Shown here: positions 21,046 through 30,490 of the stretch, piece by piece
Layout: the number at the start of each line of letters is the position of its first letter
Numbering within the stretch: position 1 is the first letter of the stretch
Assembly (NCBI GenBank): GCA_905221605.1
Contig: CAJNDS010002642.1
Span: 207,106-262,105 of the forward strand
From: Symbiodinium natans
Taxonomy: Eukaryota; Sar; Dinophyceae; Suessiales; Symbiodiniaceae
DNA length: 55,000 nt
Reading direction: 5' to 3'
The notes under the pieces: model-generated
Databases searched by the model: none
Seen by the model: the letters and a program-made list of their open reading frames with translations, nothing else
What the model was told of the DNA's origin: nothing
Position numbers and translations under genes: made by a program

Positions 21046-21826
21046 AGGGCCCTAAACCTAGAGATTGTTTAGGGTTTTGGGTTTAGGGTTTAGAGTTCAG
21101 GGTTTGGGGGCCTTGAGTTTCAGAGTCCGCTTGGGGTGACAGGGTTGTCGGTCCTGGTGGTGCAGGGTATGTTGTGCAATGACTTATCCCCCCCCCCCTT
21201 CCGAGATCTAAGTTCGCCCGTATCAGTAGTATGTTGGTTTTCTTGCATATTACGGGGTAGGGGGGGGGTTCAATATTCGGGGGAGGGGATTGCGAGGGCC
21301 CTTGTCAAGAGGACCCTTGACCCTTGACCCTTGACCCTAAACCCTAAACCCTAAACCCTAAACCCTAAACCCTAAACCCTAAACCCCAAACCCTAAACCC
21401 TAAACCCTAAACCCTAAACCACAAACCCTAAACCCTAAACCCTTGCTATGAACCGAGTTCTGCAATTACATGAGGATAGGAGACCTCAGCCCTGAACCCT
21501 ACGAAACCTAAAGCCCCTCAACCCTGAAACTCTCAGCTTGTAAACCCTAAACCCTAAACCCTACACGCTAAACCCTAAACCCTAAACCCTAAACCCTAAA
21601 CCCTAAACCCTAAACCCTAAACCCTAAACCCTAAACCCTAAACCCTAAACCCTAAACCCTAAACCCTAAACCCTAAACCCTAAACCCTAAACCCTAAAAC
21701 CTAAAAAATAAACCCTAAACCCTAAACCCTAAACCCTAAACCCTGAACCCTGAACCCTGAACCCTGAACCCTAAACCCTGAACCCTGAACCCTAAACCCT
21801 AAACGCAAAGCCACGGACCGCCACAG

Positions 21827-21885
21827 GACTCTCGGACGTCTCGCACGTCTCGCCACGACTGCAGCCACCTGCCGGCTGCCTCAGA
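21827..21885 (+). CDS. Candidate exon, gene unknown
   Basis: Opens after ccacag-G. The phase-2 reading is TLGRLARLATTAATCRLPQ, the phase-1 reading begins LSDVSHVSPRLQPPAGCL. CCCTAAA lies to the left and a G-run to the right. Confidence 0.35.
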
Positions 21886-22407
21886 TTCTTTGGGGGGGGG
21901 GGGGAACGAGGACCCCAGAGTAGGCCCTTCTTCCCTTTTTTTGAAGGTTTAGAGTTTAGGGTTTAGGGTTTGGGGTTTAGGGTTTAGTGTTTTTGGGGTT
22001 TAGGGTTTAGGGTTTAGGGGTTAGTGTTTAGGGTTTAGAGGTTTCTATATCTAGGGCCCAGAGTAGGCCCTCATTCACTTTGTCTGAAGATTAGGTTCCC
22101 TCCCTTTACACCAAACAGGGCACCCTTGCAATTCCTAGGCCACTCCTTGTGGAGATCGGGTGTACGGCTTTAGCGCAGTTTAGGGTTTCGTTGGGGTTTA
22201 GGGTTTGAGTTTAGGGGATTTAGAGATTTGGCGTAGTTTCGGAGTCGGTGATCAGGCTGTAGAAGTTTAGGGGGTTTGAAGCCCCTCGTCATCAAACCCT
22301 AAACCCTAAACGCTCAACCCTATACCCTTTTCCCTAAACCCCAAACCCTAAACCCTAATCCCTAAACCCTAAACCCTGAAATGCGCTCTATTGATTCTTG
22401 ATTCTAG

Positions 22408-22530
22408 GGCTCGTCAAGGAAGGAAGGGGCTCTGCCCAGCTCGCAACGAGCAAGGACAACAGACTCTGTCTGCCAGAGGGGGAGCCCTGTCCGAGAGACT
22501 TCCTCATGATGGCCATTGGCAAAAAGAAGG
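22408..22530 (+). CDS. Glycosyltransferase-like gene, exon 22408-22530
   Basis: Follows tgattctag-G in phase 1. The chosen frame contains LVKEGRGSAQLATSKDNRLC and DFLMMAIGKKK; the other frames are poorer in hydrophobic residues. The donor is GC at 22531, in phase 1. Confidence 0.6.
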
Positions 22531-23571
22531 GCCACGTTTAGGGTTTAGGGTTTAGGGTTTAGGGTTTAGGGTTTAGGGTTTAGGGTTCACCATCTTCCGG
22601 AGCATGATCTATGGCAATTCGGGCCACCCCCTTCTTCTCCAGGCCATCATTCGCAGCTTCAGCAGTGAAGTCAAACCCTAAACCCTAAACCCTAAACCCT
22701 AAACCCTAAACCCTAAACCCTAAACCCTAAACCCTAAACCCTAAACCCTAAACCCTAAACCCTAAACCCTAAACCCTAAACCCTAAACCCTAAACCCTAA
22801 ACCCTAAACCCTAAGGAAGCTCCTGACCAGGGACATGAGCACTTCCCCAAAGCCGGCTGGAACATTGCCCCCCCCCCCCTATGTACGGACCAATCTATCT
22901 TAGGGTCTTAGGACTTCAGGGTTTCCGGGTTTTAGGGTTTTAGGGTTTTAGGGTTTTAGGGTTTTAGGGTTTTAGGGTTTCAGGGTTTTAGGGTTTTAGG
23001 GTTTTAGGGTTTTAGGGTTTTAGGGTTTTAAGGTTTTAGGGTGCGCTTTTCTGCTCTGACCTTTGCAGGGGCCTCCCCCCTCCTGGCTTCCCCTGTTGCC
23101 TTGAGACACTGCGAGTTGCTTAAGAAACCCCACAAAACAACACAAAGTATTCTTCCTTATGGTTTAGGGTTTAGGGTTTAGGGTTTAGGGTTTAGGGTTT
23201 AGGGTTTAGGGTTTAGGGTAATATGGGGATTGTTGTTTTTTTCTTTTTTGGGGGGTGGGGGGGTGGGGGGGGGCTAAAAAGAGCAGGCGGCGGGACCATC
23301 CTTGCTCAGGGGCTTGGGGCAAAGAGGACAAGCAAGACCCTCAACCCAAAACCCTAAACCCGAAAAGCCCTATAAACCCTATAAACCCTGTAAACCCTAT
23401 AAACCCTATAAACCCTATAAACCCTATAAACCCTATAAACCCTATAAGCCTCTACACCCCCCCCCCCCCCCCGTGCCCTCCCCGTAGACGTCCAAAAGGC
23501 GCTCTTCACGCCGGAGCGCGGACCCTTCGCCCCCTCCCCACGCAACGCCGTGGCCGCCGCAGCCTGGCTGG
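22408..23571 (+). CDS. Possible glycosyltransferase-like gene, partial
   Basis: Exons at 22408-22530, 22584-22669, 22816-22855, 23069-23112 and 23488-23571 have AG-G acceptors (the last is AG-A) and mostly compatible phases. The joined reading contains RLCLPEGEPCPRDFLMMAIG, then FRSMIYGNSGHPLLLQAIIR, then EAPDQGHEHFPKAGWNI. The D-F-x-M-x(n)-GHPLLxxAI arrangement recalls the region after the DXD motif in sugar-binding glycosyltransferases (OCH1 or capsular-polysaccharide type), where a GHP is common. That comparison is from memory and weak. The start and end of the gene are not located, and 23488-23571 may belong elsewhere. Confidence 0.45.
22531..22583 (+). other. 53-nt intron built of TTTAGGG repeats
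   Basis: The intron consists of gccacg, six TTTAGGG units and a final TTTAG that supplies the AG acceptor; the G after it starts the next exon. Reading frame before and after fits exactly (G plus GG forms a Gly codon). The downstream exon is open back to this point, so the repeat itself provides the 3' splice site. A GT donor at 22536 would break the phase. Confidence 0.6.
22584..22669 (+). CDS. Glycosyltransferase-like gene, exon 22584-22669
   Basis: Reads FTIFRSMIYGNSGHPLLLQ and AIIRSFSSE, ending at a GT donor (gtcaaaccctaaac). An internal cttcttctccag-G at about 22640 could act as an alternative acceptor in the same frame. Confidence 0.65.
22816..22855 (+). CDS. Glycosyltransferase-like gene, exon 22816-22855
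   Basis: Reads EAPDQGHEHFPKA. The acceptor, ccctaag-G, is a one-base variant of the CCCTAAA array that fills the intron before it. GC donors at 22852 or 22867 are alternatives. Confidence 0.55.
22927..23040 (+). repeat. TTTTAGGG octamer array
   Basis: About 13 units of TTTTAGGG, the green-alga telomere unit, here a local variant block within a heptamer landscape. Confidence 0.95.
23069..23112 (+). CDS. Glycosyltransferase-like gene, candidate exon 23069-23112
   Basis: After a strong acceptor, ctgctctgacctttgcag-G, the phase-1 frame reads ASPLLASPVALRHC. It ends at a GA donor immediately before a family-2 MITE-like terminus. Confidence 0.45.
23114..23250. mobile_element. Family-2 MITE-like copy interrupted by TTTAGGG array
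   Basis: Begins GTTGCTTAAGAAACCCC and shares TATTCTTCCTTAT and TAATATGGGGATT with the copy at 20462. Between these, where the other copy has only TAAGGGC, lie eight TTTAGGG units (about 23161-23218). The right terminal repeat is replaced by a T/G-rich tract. Confidence 0.65.
23365..23450. repeat. CCCTATAAA nonamer array
   Basis: About nine units of CCCTATAAA, each keeping CCCT and AAA of the heptamer but with an inserted TA. ORFs reading NPINPINPI or KPYKPYKPY are translations of it. Confidence 0.95.
23488..23571 (+). CDS. Exon, gene uncertain (LFTPERGPFAPSPRNAVAAA)
   Basis: After ctccccgtag the phase-1 frame reads VQKALFTPERGPFAPSPRN and AVAAAAWL to a GT donor at 23572. C-rich sequence lies before and TTTTAGGG after. 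Codon use is strongly GC-biased, as in the other exons. It may close the glycosyltransferase-like gene or start another. Confidence 0.55.
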
Positions 23572-23789
23572 GTTTTAGGGTTTTAGGGTTTAGGGTTTTG
23601 GGTTTGGGGTTTAAGGTTTAGGGTTTAGGGTTTCGGGTTTAGGGCTTCTAGTTTCTCAACATCTTCAGAGAATGTTGCAATATTGGCAAAAAGTCATATC
23701 TTGAGGCTTGTTATATATATATGAGAGAGGGACCTTTATGTACTATGTTGCTACCTGTTTTTCTATATGTATGGAGAACATATGGAAGA

Positions 23790-26700
23790 ATTAAATGATT
23801 TGAATTATTTAAATTAGTTTTGAGGCCCGCGAATTTAAATAATTTAATTCGAGATTTAAATTATTTAAATTCGCGGGCCCGGAAACTAATTTAACTAATT
23901 TAAATACCGAATTAAATTATTTAAATTCACGGGCCTCGAAACTAATTTAAATAATTTAAATCAGGATTTAAATTATTTAAATTATGTAAATTATCTAAAT
24001 GGTCTGGGTTCGGAGAAATCCTCATTCTATTTGAATTATTTAAATTATGTAAATTATTTAAATTCACGGGCTCGGAAAAGAATTTAAATAATTTAAATCG
24101 GGATTTGAATTATTTAAATTAGTTTCGAGGTCCGCGAATTTAAATAATTTAATTCGGGATTTAAATTATTTAAATTAGTTTCCGGGCCAGCGAATTTAAA
24201 TAATTTAAAGAATCTAAATAGATCCAGATTTTCTCCCAGCACAGACCATTTAACTAATTTAAATAATTTAAATAATTTAAATAATTTAAATCCGGATTTG
24301 AATTATTTAAATTAGTTTGGAGGCCCGCGAATTTAAATAATTTAATTCGAGATTTAAATTATTTAAATTCGCGGGCCCGGAAACTAATTTAACTAATTTA
24401 AATACCGAATTAAATTATTTAAATTCGCGGGCCTCCAAACTAATTTAAATAATTCAAATCCTGATTTAAATTAGTTAAATTATTTAAATTATTTAAATTA
24501 GTTAAATGGTCTGTGCTGGGAGAAAATCTGGATCTATTTAGATTCTTTAAATTATTTAAATTCGCGGGCCCGGAAACTAATTTAAATAATTTAAATCCCG
24601 AGTTAAATTATTTAAATTAGTTTCCGGGCCCGCGAATTTAAATAATTTAATTCGGGATTTAAATTATTTGAATTAGTTTCCGGGCTCACGAATTTAAATA
24701 ATTTAAAAAATCTAAATAGATCCAGATTTTCTCCCAGCACAGACCATTTAACTAATTTAAATAATTTAAATAATTTAAATAATTTAAATCGGGATTTGAA
24801 TTCTTTAAATTAGTTTGGAGGCCCGCGAATTTAAATAATTTAATTCGAGATTTAAATTATTTAAATTCGCGGGCCCGGAAACTAATTTAACTAATTTAAA
24901 TACCGAATTAAATTATTTAAATTCGCGGGCCTCCAAACTAATTTAAATAATTCAAATCCTGATTTAAATTATTTAAATTATTTAAATTATTTAAATTAGT
25001 TAAATGGTCTGTGCTGGGAGAAAATCTGGATCTATTTAGATTCTTTAAATTATTTAAATTCGCGGGCCCGGAAACTAATGTAAATAATTTAAATCCCGAA
25101 TTAAATTATTTAAATTAGTTTCCGGGCCCGCGAATTTAAATAATTTAATTTGGGATTTAAATTATCTAAATTAGTGTCCGGGCTCACGAATTTAAATAAT
25201 TTAAAAAATCTAAATAGATCCAGATTTTCTCCCAGCACAGACCATTTAACTAATTTAAATAATTTAAATAATTTAAATAATTTAAATAATTTAAATAATT
25301 TAAATAATTTAAATCAGGATTTGAATTATTTAAATTAGTTTGGAGGCCCGCGAATTTAAATAATTTAATTCGGTATTTAAATTAGTTAAATTAGTTTCCG
25401 GGCCCGCGAATTTAAATAATTTAAATCTCGAATTAAATTATTTAAATTCGCGGGCCTCCAAACTAATTTAAATAATTCAAATCCTGATTTAAATTATTTA
25501 AATTATTTAAATTATTTAAATTAGTTAAATGGTCTGTGCTGGGAGAAAATCTGGATCTATTTAGATTCTTTAAATTATTTAAATTCGCGGGCCCGGAAAC
25601 TAATTTAAATAATTTAAATCCCGAATTAAATTATTTAAATTAGTTTCCGGGCCCGCGAATTTAAATAATTTAATTCGGGATTTAAATTATTTAAATTAGT
25701 TTCCGGGCCCACGAATTTAAATAATTTAAAGAATCTAAATAGATCCAGATTTTCTCCCAGCACAGACCATTTAACTAATTTAAATAATTTAAAATTTAAA
25801 TAATTTAAATCGGGATTTGAATTATTTAAATTAGTTTGGAGGCCCGCGAATTTAAATAATTTAATTCGAGATTTAAATTATTTAAATTCGCGGGCCCGGA
25901 AACGAATTTAACTAATTTAAATACCGAATTAAATTATTTAAATTCGCGGGCCTCCAAACTAATTTAAATAATTCAAATCCTGATTTAAAATATTTAAATT
26001 ATTTAAATTATTTAAATTAGTTAAATGGTCTCTGCTGGGAGAAAATCTGGATCTATTTAGATTCTTTAAATTATTTAAATTCGCGGGCCCGGAAACTAAT
26101 TTAAATAATTCAAATCCCGAATTAAATTATTTAAATTAGTTTCCGGGCCCGCGAATTTAAATAATATAATTCGAGATTTAAACTATTTAAATTCGCGGGC
26201 CCGGAAACTAATTTAACTAATTTAAATACAGAATTAAATTATTTAAATTCGCGGGCCTCCAAACTAATTTAAATAATTCAAATCCCGATTTAAATTATTT
26301 AAAATATTTAAATTAGTTAAATGGTCTGTGCTGGGAGAAAATCTGGATCTATTTAGATTCTTTTAATTTTTTAAATTCGCGGGCCCGGAAACTAATTTAA
26401 ATAATTTAAATCCCGAATTAAATTATTTAAATTAGTTTTGAGGCCCGCGAATTTAAATAATTTAATTCGAGATTTAAATTATTCAAATTCGCGGGCCCGG
26501 AAACTAATTTAACTAATTTAAATACAGAATTAAATTATTTAAATTCCCGGGCCTCGAAACTAATTCAAATAATTCAAATCAGGATTTAAATTATTTAAAT
26601 TATTTAAATTATTTAAGTTATCTAAATGGTCTGGGTTCGGAGAAAGCCTCATTCGATTTGAATTATTTACATTATTTAAATTATTTAAGTTCACGAGCTC

Positions 26701-26950
26701 GGAAAAAATTTAAATAATTTAAATCGCGATTTGAATATTTAAATTAGTTTTGAGGCCCGCGAATTTACATAATTTAATTCGGGATTTAAATTATTTAAAT
26801 TAGTTTCGAGGCGCGTGAATTTAAATAAATTAAAGAATTTAAATAGGTCGAGAATTTCTCCTAGCCGAAACCATTTAAATAATTTAAAAAACTTCACAAA
26901 CTCAAATAATTTAAATAATTCAAATATCTTAAATCATTTAAATCTGGATT
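23790..26950. repeat. AT-rich palindromic satellite (TTTAAATTA family)
   Basis: Over 3 kb of interleaved TTTAAATTATTTAAAT runs punctuated by GC-rich dyads such as GCGAATTTAAA and TTCGCGGGCCCGGAAA. A higher-order unit of roughly 500 bp recurs, marked by TTCTCCCAGCACAGACC (about 24230, 24727, 25225, 25752) and its complement GGTCTGTGCTGGGAGAA (about 24507, 25003, 25531, 26312). Each unit is itself a large inverted repeat, so cruciform folding is possible. It contains no gene and no telomeric heptamers. Confidence 0.95.
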
Positions 26951-27129
26951 TGAATTATTTAGACTCTTTAGGGTTAGTAGCTTAAAACCCTATAGGGACC
27001 GGAAGGTATAATGATTTGAACTCTACAGCGCGCTTTTTTACATTAATATTAAAATAAAGTCTGGCGTCAGGTATGGTGGCTTTTGATTCTCACCATCGAA
27101 TGCGCGGAGCCTACAGTGAATGCAGTGTT

Positions 27130-27312
27130 AACTCAACTCGGAGTACTGTTTTCGGTCTCCGGGAAAGCGGGGTACTGTTTTCGGTCCCTGAACACGGTGG
27201 TACTGCTTTCGGTCCACCGTCTCCCCCTCTCTTGTTTGTGTATTGTTATCTCGCCAACTGCACACTAAACAGCACAGACGACATGGTGGTACTGTTATCG
27301 GTCCACCGTGTT
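27130..27312 (+). repeat. GTACTGTTTTCGGTC minisatellite
   Basis: The motif GTACTG-TTTTCGGTC occurs four times (near 27143, 27170, 27200 and 27288), twice inside the longer palindromic frame GGTGGTACTG...CGGTCCACCGT. The open frames across it are repeat-derived. Confidence 0.7.
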
Positions 27313-27519
27313 TGTGCTTAAACTATTACAACAACATGAAACATATCATATTCTTTTTACATGTGCTGTAACTTCTAGGACATACATATGGCCGCATGCC
27401 AGTATTGATTGCTTGTAATAGGGCCGCGGCCCGCACACGCGACATACCCCATTACGGAGGCTATGCATCAACGGCCGGGGTTTTGCGACAGACGTGTTTG
27501 TTGTTGTCTGCAGGTTCCA

Positions 27520-29460
27520 AGTCTTGCTTATCCGGGTGTAAGTGTTCTTAAGTTTCAAAAAGCAAATATATATGTAACACTGAATTTTAAACCCCCGCTA
27601 AACCCTTAAAGGCCGCGTATGTGGGGTGGTTCTAAGTCTTGCTTATCGGGGGGTAGATGTTCTTAAGTTTCAGGAACAAATATGTATGTAAGACCGAATT
27701 TTAAACCCTCTTAAACCCTTAAAGGCTGCGTATGTGGGGTGGTGCTAAGTCTTGCTTATCGGGGGGGAAGTGTTCGTCAGTTTCAAGAAGCAAATATATA
27801 TGTAACACCGAATTTTAAACCCGCTTAAACCCTTAAAGGCTGCGTATGTGGGGTGGTCCCAAGTCTTGCTTATCGGGGGGTAGGTGTTCGTAAGTTTCAA
27901 GAAGCAAATATATATGTAACACTGAATTTTGAACCCCTTAAACCCTTAAAGGCTGCGTACGTGGGGTGGTTTTAAGTCCTGCTTATCGAGGTGGTAAGTG
28001 TTCGTAAGTTTCAACAAGCAAATTGTAAACCCCCTTAAACCCTTAAAGGCTGCGTATGTGGGGTGGTGCTAAGTCTTGCTTATCGGGGGGGAAGTGTTCG
28101 TAAGTTTCAAGAAGCAAATATATATGTAACACCGAATTTTAAACCCCCTTAAACCCTTAAAGGCGGCGTATGTGGGGTAGTTCCAAGTCTTGCTTATCGG
28201 GGGGGAAGTGTTCCTCAGTTTCAAGAAGCAAATATATATGTAACACCGAATTTTACACCCCCTTAAACCCTTAAAGGCGGCGTATGCGGGGTGGTTCTAA
28301 GTCTTGCTTATCGAGGGGTACGTGTTCGTCAGTTTCAAGAAGCAAATGTATATGTAACGCTCAATTTTATACCCCCTGAAACCCTTAAAGGCTGCGTATG
28401 TGGGGTGGTTCTAAGTCTTGCTTATCGGGGGGTAAGTGTTCGTCAGTTTCAAGAAGCAAATATATATGTAACACCGAATTTTAAACCCCCCTTAAACCCT
28501 TAAAGGCGGCGTATGTGGGGTGGTTCCAAGTCTTGCTTATCGGGGGGTAGGTGTTCGTAAGTTTCAAGAAGCAAATATATATGTAACACTGAATTTTGAA
28601 CCCCCTTAAACCCTTAAAGGCTGCGTATGTGGGGTGGTTCTAAGTCCTGCTTATCGAGGTGGTAAGTGTTCGTAAGTTTTAACAAGCAAATTGTAAACCC
28701 CCTTAAACCCTTAAAGGCTGCGTATGTGGGCTGGTGCTAAGTCTTGCTTATCGGGGGGGAAGTGTTCCTCAGTTTCAAGAAGCAAATATATGTAACACCG
28801 AATTTTAAACCCCCTTAAACCCTTACAGGCGGCGTATGTGGGGTTCCAAGTCTTGCTTATCGGGGGGTAGGTGTTCGTAAGTTTCAAGAAGCAAATATAT
28901 ATGTAACACTGAATTTTGAACCCCCTTAAACCCTTAGAGGCTGCGTATGTGGGGTGGTTCTCAGTCCTGCTTGTCGAGGTGGTAAGTGTTAGTAAGTTTC
29001 AACAAGCAAATTGTAAACCCCCTTAAACCTTTAAAGACTGCGTATGTGGGGTGGTTCTAAGTTTTGCTTATCGGGAGCTAAGTGTCCGTAAGTTTCAAGA
29101 AGCAAATATCTATGTAACACCGAATTTTAAACCCCCCTTAAACCCTTAAAGGCTGCGTATGCGGGGTGGTTCTACGTCTTGCTTATCGAGGGGTAAATAT
29201 TCGTCAGTTTCAAGAAGCAAATATATATGTAACGCTCAATTTTATACCCCCTGAAACCCTTAAAGGCTGCGTATGTGGGGTGGTTCTAAGTCTTGCTTAT
29301 CGGGGGATAAGTGTTCGTGATTTTCAAGAAGCAAATGTATATGTAACCCTGAATTTTAGACCCTCTTAAACCCTTAAAGGCTGCGTATGTGGGGTGGTTC
29401 TAGGTCTTGCTTACCGGGGTGTAAGTGTTCGTAAATTTCAAGAAGCTGTGAGGGTTCCAG
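27520..29460 (+). repeat. Tandem repeat, unit about 115 bp, roughly 18 copies
   Basis: Each unit contains AAGTCTTGCTTATCGGGGG, AGTTTCAAGAAGCAAATATA, TATGTAACACCGAATTTTAA and CCCCCTTAAACCCTTAAAGG. Some units (about 27970, 28640, 28960) lack the ATATGTAACAC part and are about 98 bp; their spacing suggests higher-order duplication. ORFs reading LSLAYRGVSVRQFQEANIYV are translations of the unit and lack independent support. Confidence 0.95.
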
Positions 29461-30403
29461 GTCTTGCTTGTCGCGGCCAGCCCCACTAGGTCCTCAACAG
29501 GGGAACTTTCTAGGCTTTCGGCAAGACACCCCCGAAGCCTGAAACCCGAAATTCCCCAACATCTGTGTTAAAGCAAGCGATATACCTTAAACGTATGTAC
29601 TTAAGGTCCTAGATTTTTTTTGCTTTATGATACTTAAAGAACCCCATACAATAAGAGCGCGCAACATGACGCATTCCATGTTGTGGAGTGTATAAATGCC
29701 TTTTGTCTATGGGCAAAAAAATGACACATGTCAGGCCCTGAACTGCGTCATCTTCTTCGTGAAAGACGAAGCATGACAGGACACATCTCAAGTCCTGACT
29801 ATGTCATTGTTGTCCAGTAGAGGGCGACGCATAACAAATGAAGTCCAAAAAGATTGGCCCAGAGAATTTTACGGCTATTATGGTGTTGTCCGCTGGGATA
29901 AATGTTGGAACAAGAATTATCAGGGAGGGTTCAGGGACCACGACTAGTTTCATGGTTGTTATGGTTCTTAAGGTTACTAATCCCATTGTGTTTTTGTTAG
30001 TTCGTTTTTCAGCTTCAGGCTAGATGGCGAAGAGTAAAGAACAAGAAACCCTGAAAACATTTAGGGTGCGGTTGCAGCCATAACTTTCTTGACTTGACGA
30101 GGACAATGCTGGCTTTTGTGACTTCAAGTGCAGTACTGAACAATGGATTTAAGGTTTGAGATTTGAGAGTACGGTTCTTAGACGGACAAGGCTTCGACAA
30201 TTGCGGGCTTTGGGTATTGGAGTTCAGACGCTGGCGTTAGCGAGTGCACCATCTCGTCATGCTTCGACTGCATCAAGCCTTTGCTCAAGTTGTAGGTCTT
30301 TTCTTCAGCGTTCTTGCGTTGTACCTCGCAGGCCAGCCTTTGCAGATTGCAGATTGAGCATCTGCAAGAAATTTATTTCTTTCGTTATAAATATTCAGGC
30401 GTC
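29461..30403. other. Region upstream of the lysine-rich gene, no gene called
   Basis: Unique sequence of moderate GC content without heptamers. Two starts resemble that of the downstream gene: ATGAAGTCCAAAAAG at 29838 and ATGGCGAAGAGTAAAGAACA at 30024 (MAKSKEQETLKTF). They may be alternative or relic first exons. Promoter or spliced-leader sites cannot be assigned. Confidence 0.4.
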
Positions 30404-30490
30404 ATGGGGAAGAGCAAGAAGCGCCAGTCGGGCAAGGACAAGAAACACCAGTCGCCGCACACGACGTGGAAGAAGAACTCCCGAGCGATG
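30404..30490 (+). CDS. Lysine-rich gene, first exon
   Basis: Encodes MGKSKKRQSGKDKKHQS and continues HTTWKKNSRAM, then a GC donor (gctctc) in phase 0. Continuing through the donor gives a hydrophobic run from intronic poly(T), which should not be read as a membrane segment. Confidence 0.7.

Noticed and set aside
22927-23040. TTTTAGGG array as evidence of green-alga DNA
   Set aside because: It is an isolated block within TTTAGGG repeats, next to exons with dinoflagellate-type splice sites.
28291-29369. ORFs with repeated LSLAYRGVSVRQFQEANIYV
   Set aside because: They are translations of the tandem repeat of about 115 bp. The frame is not kept across all units.
27520-29460. CRISPR-like array
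   Set aside because: Repeat units are contiguous with no unique spacers, and the context is eukaryotic.
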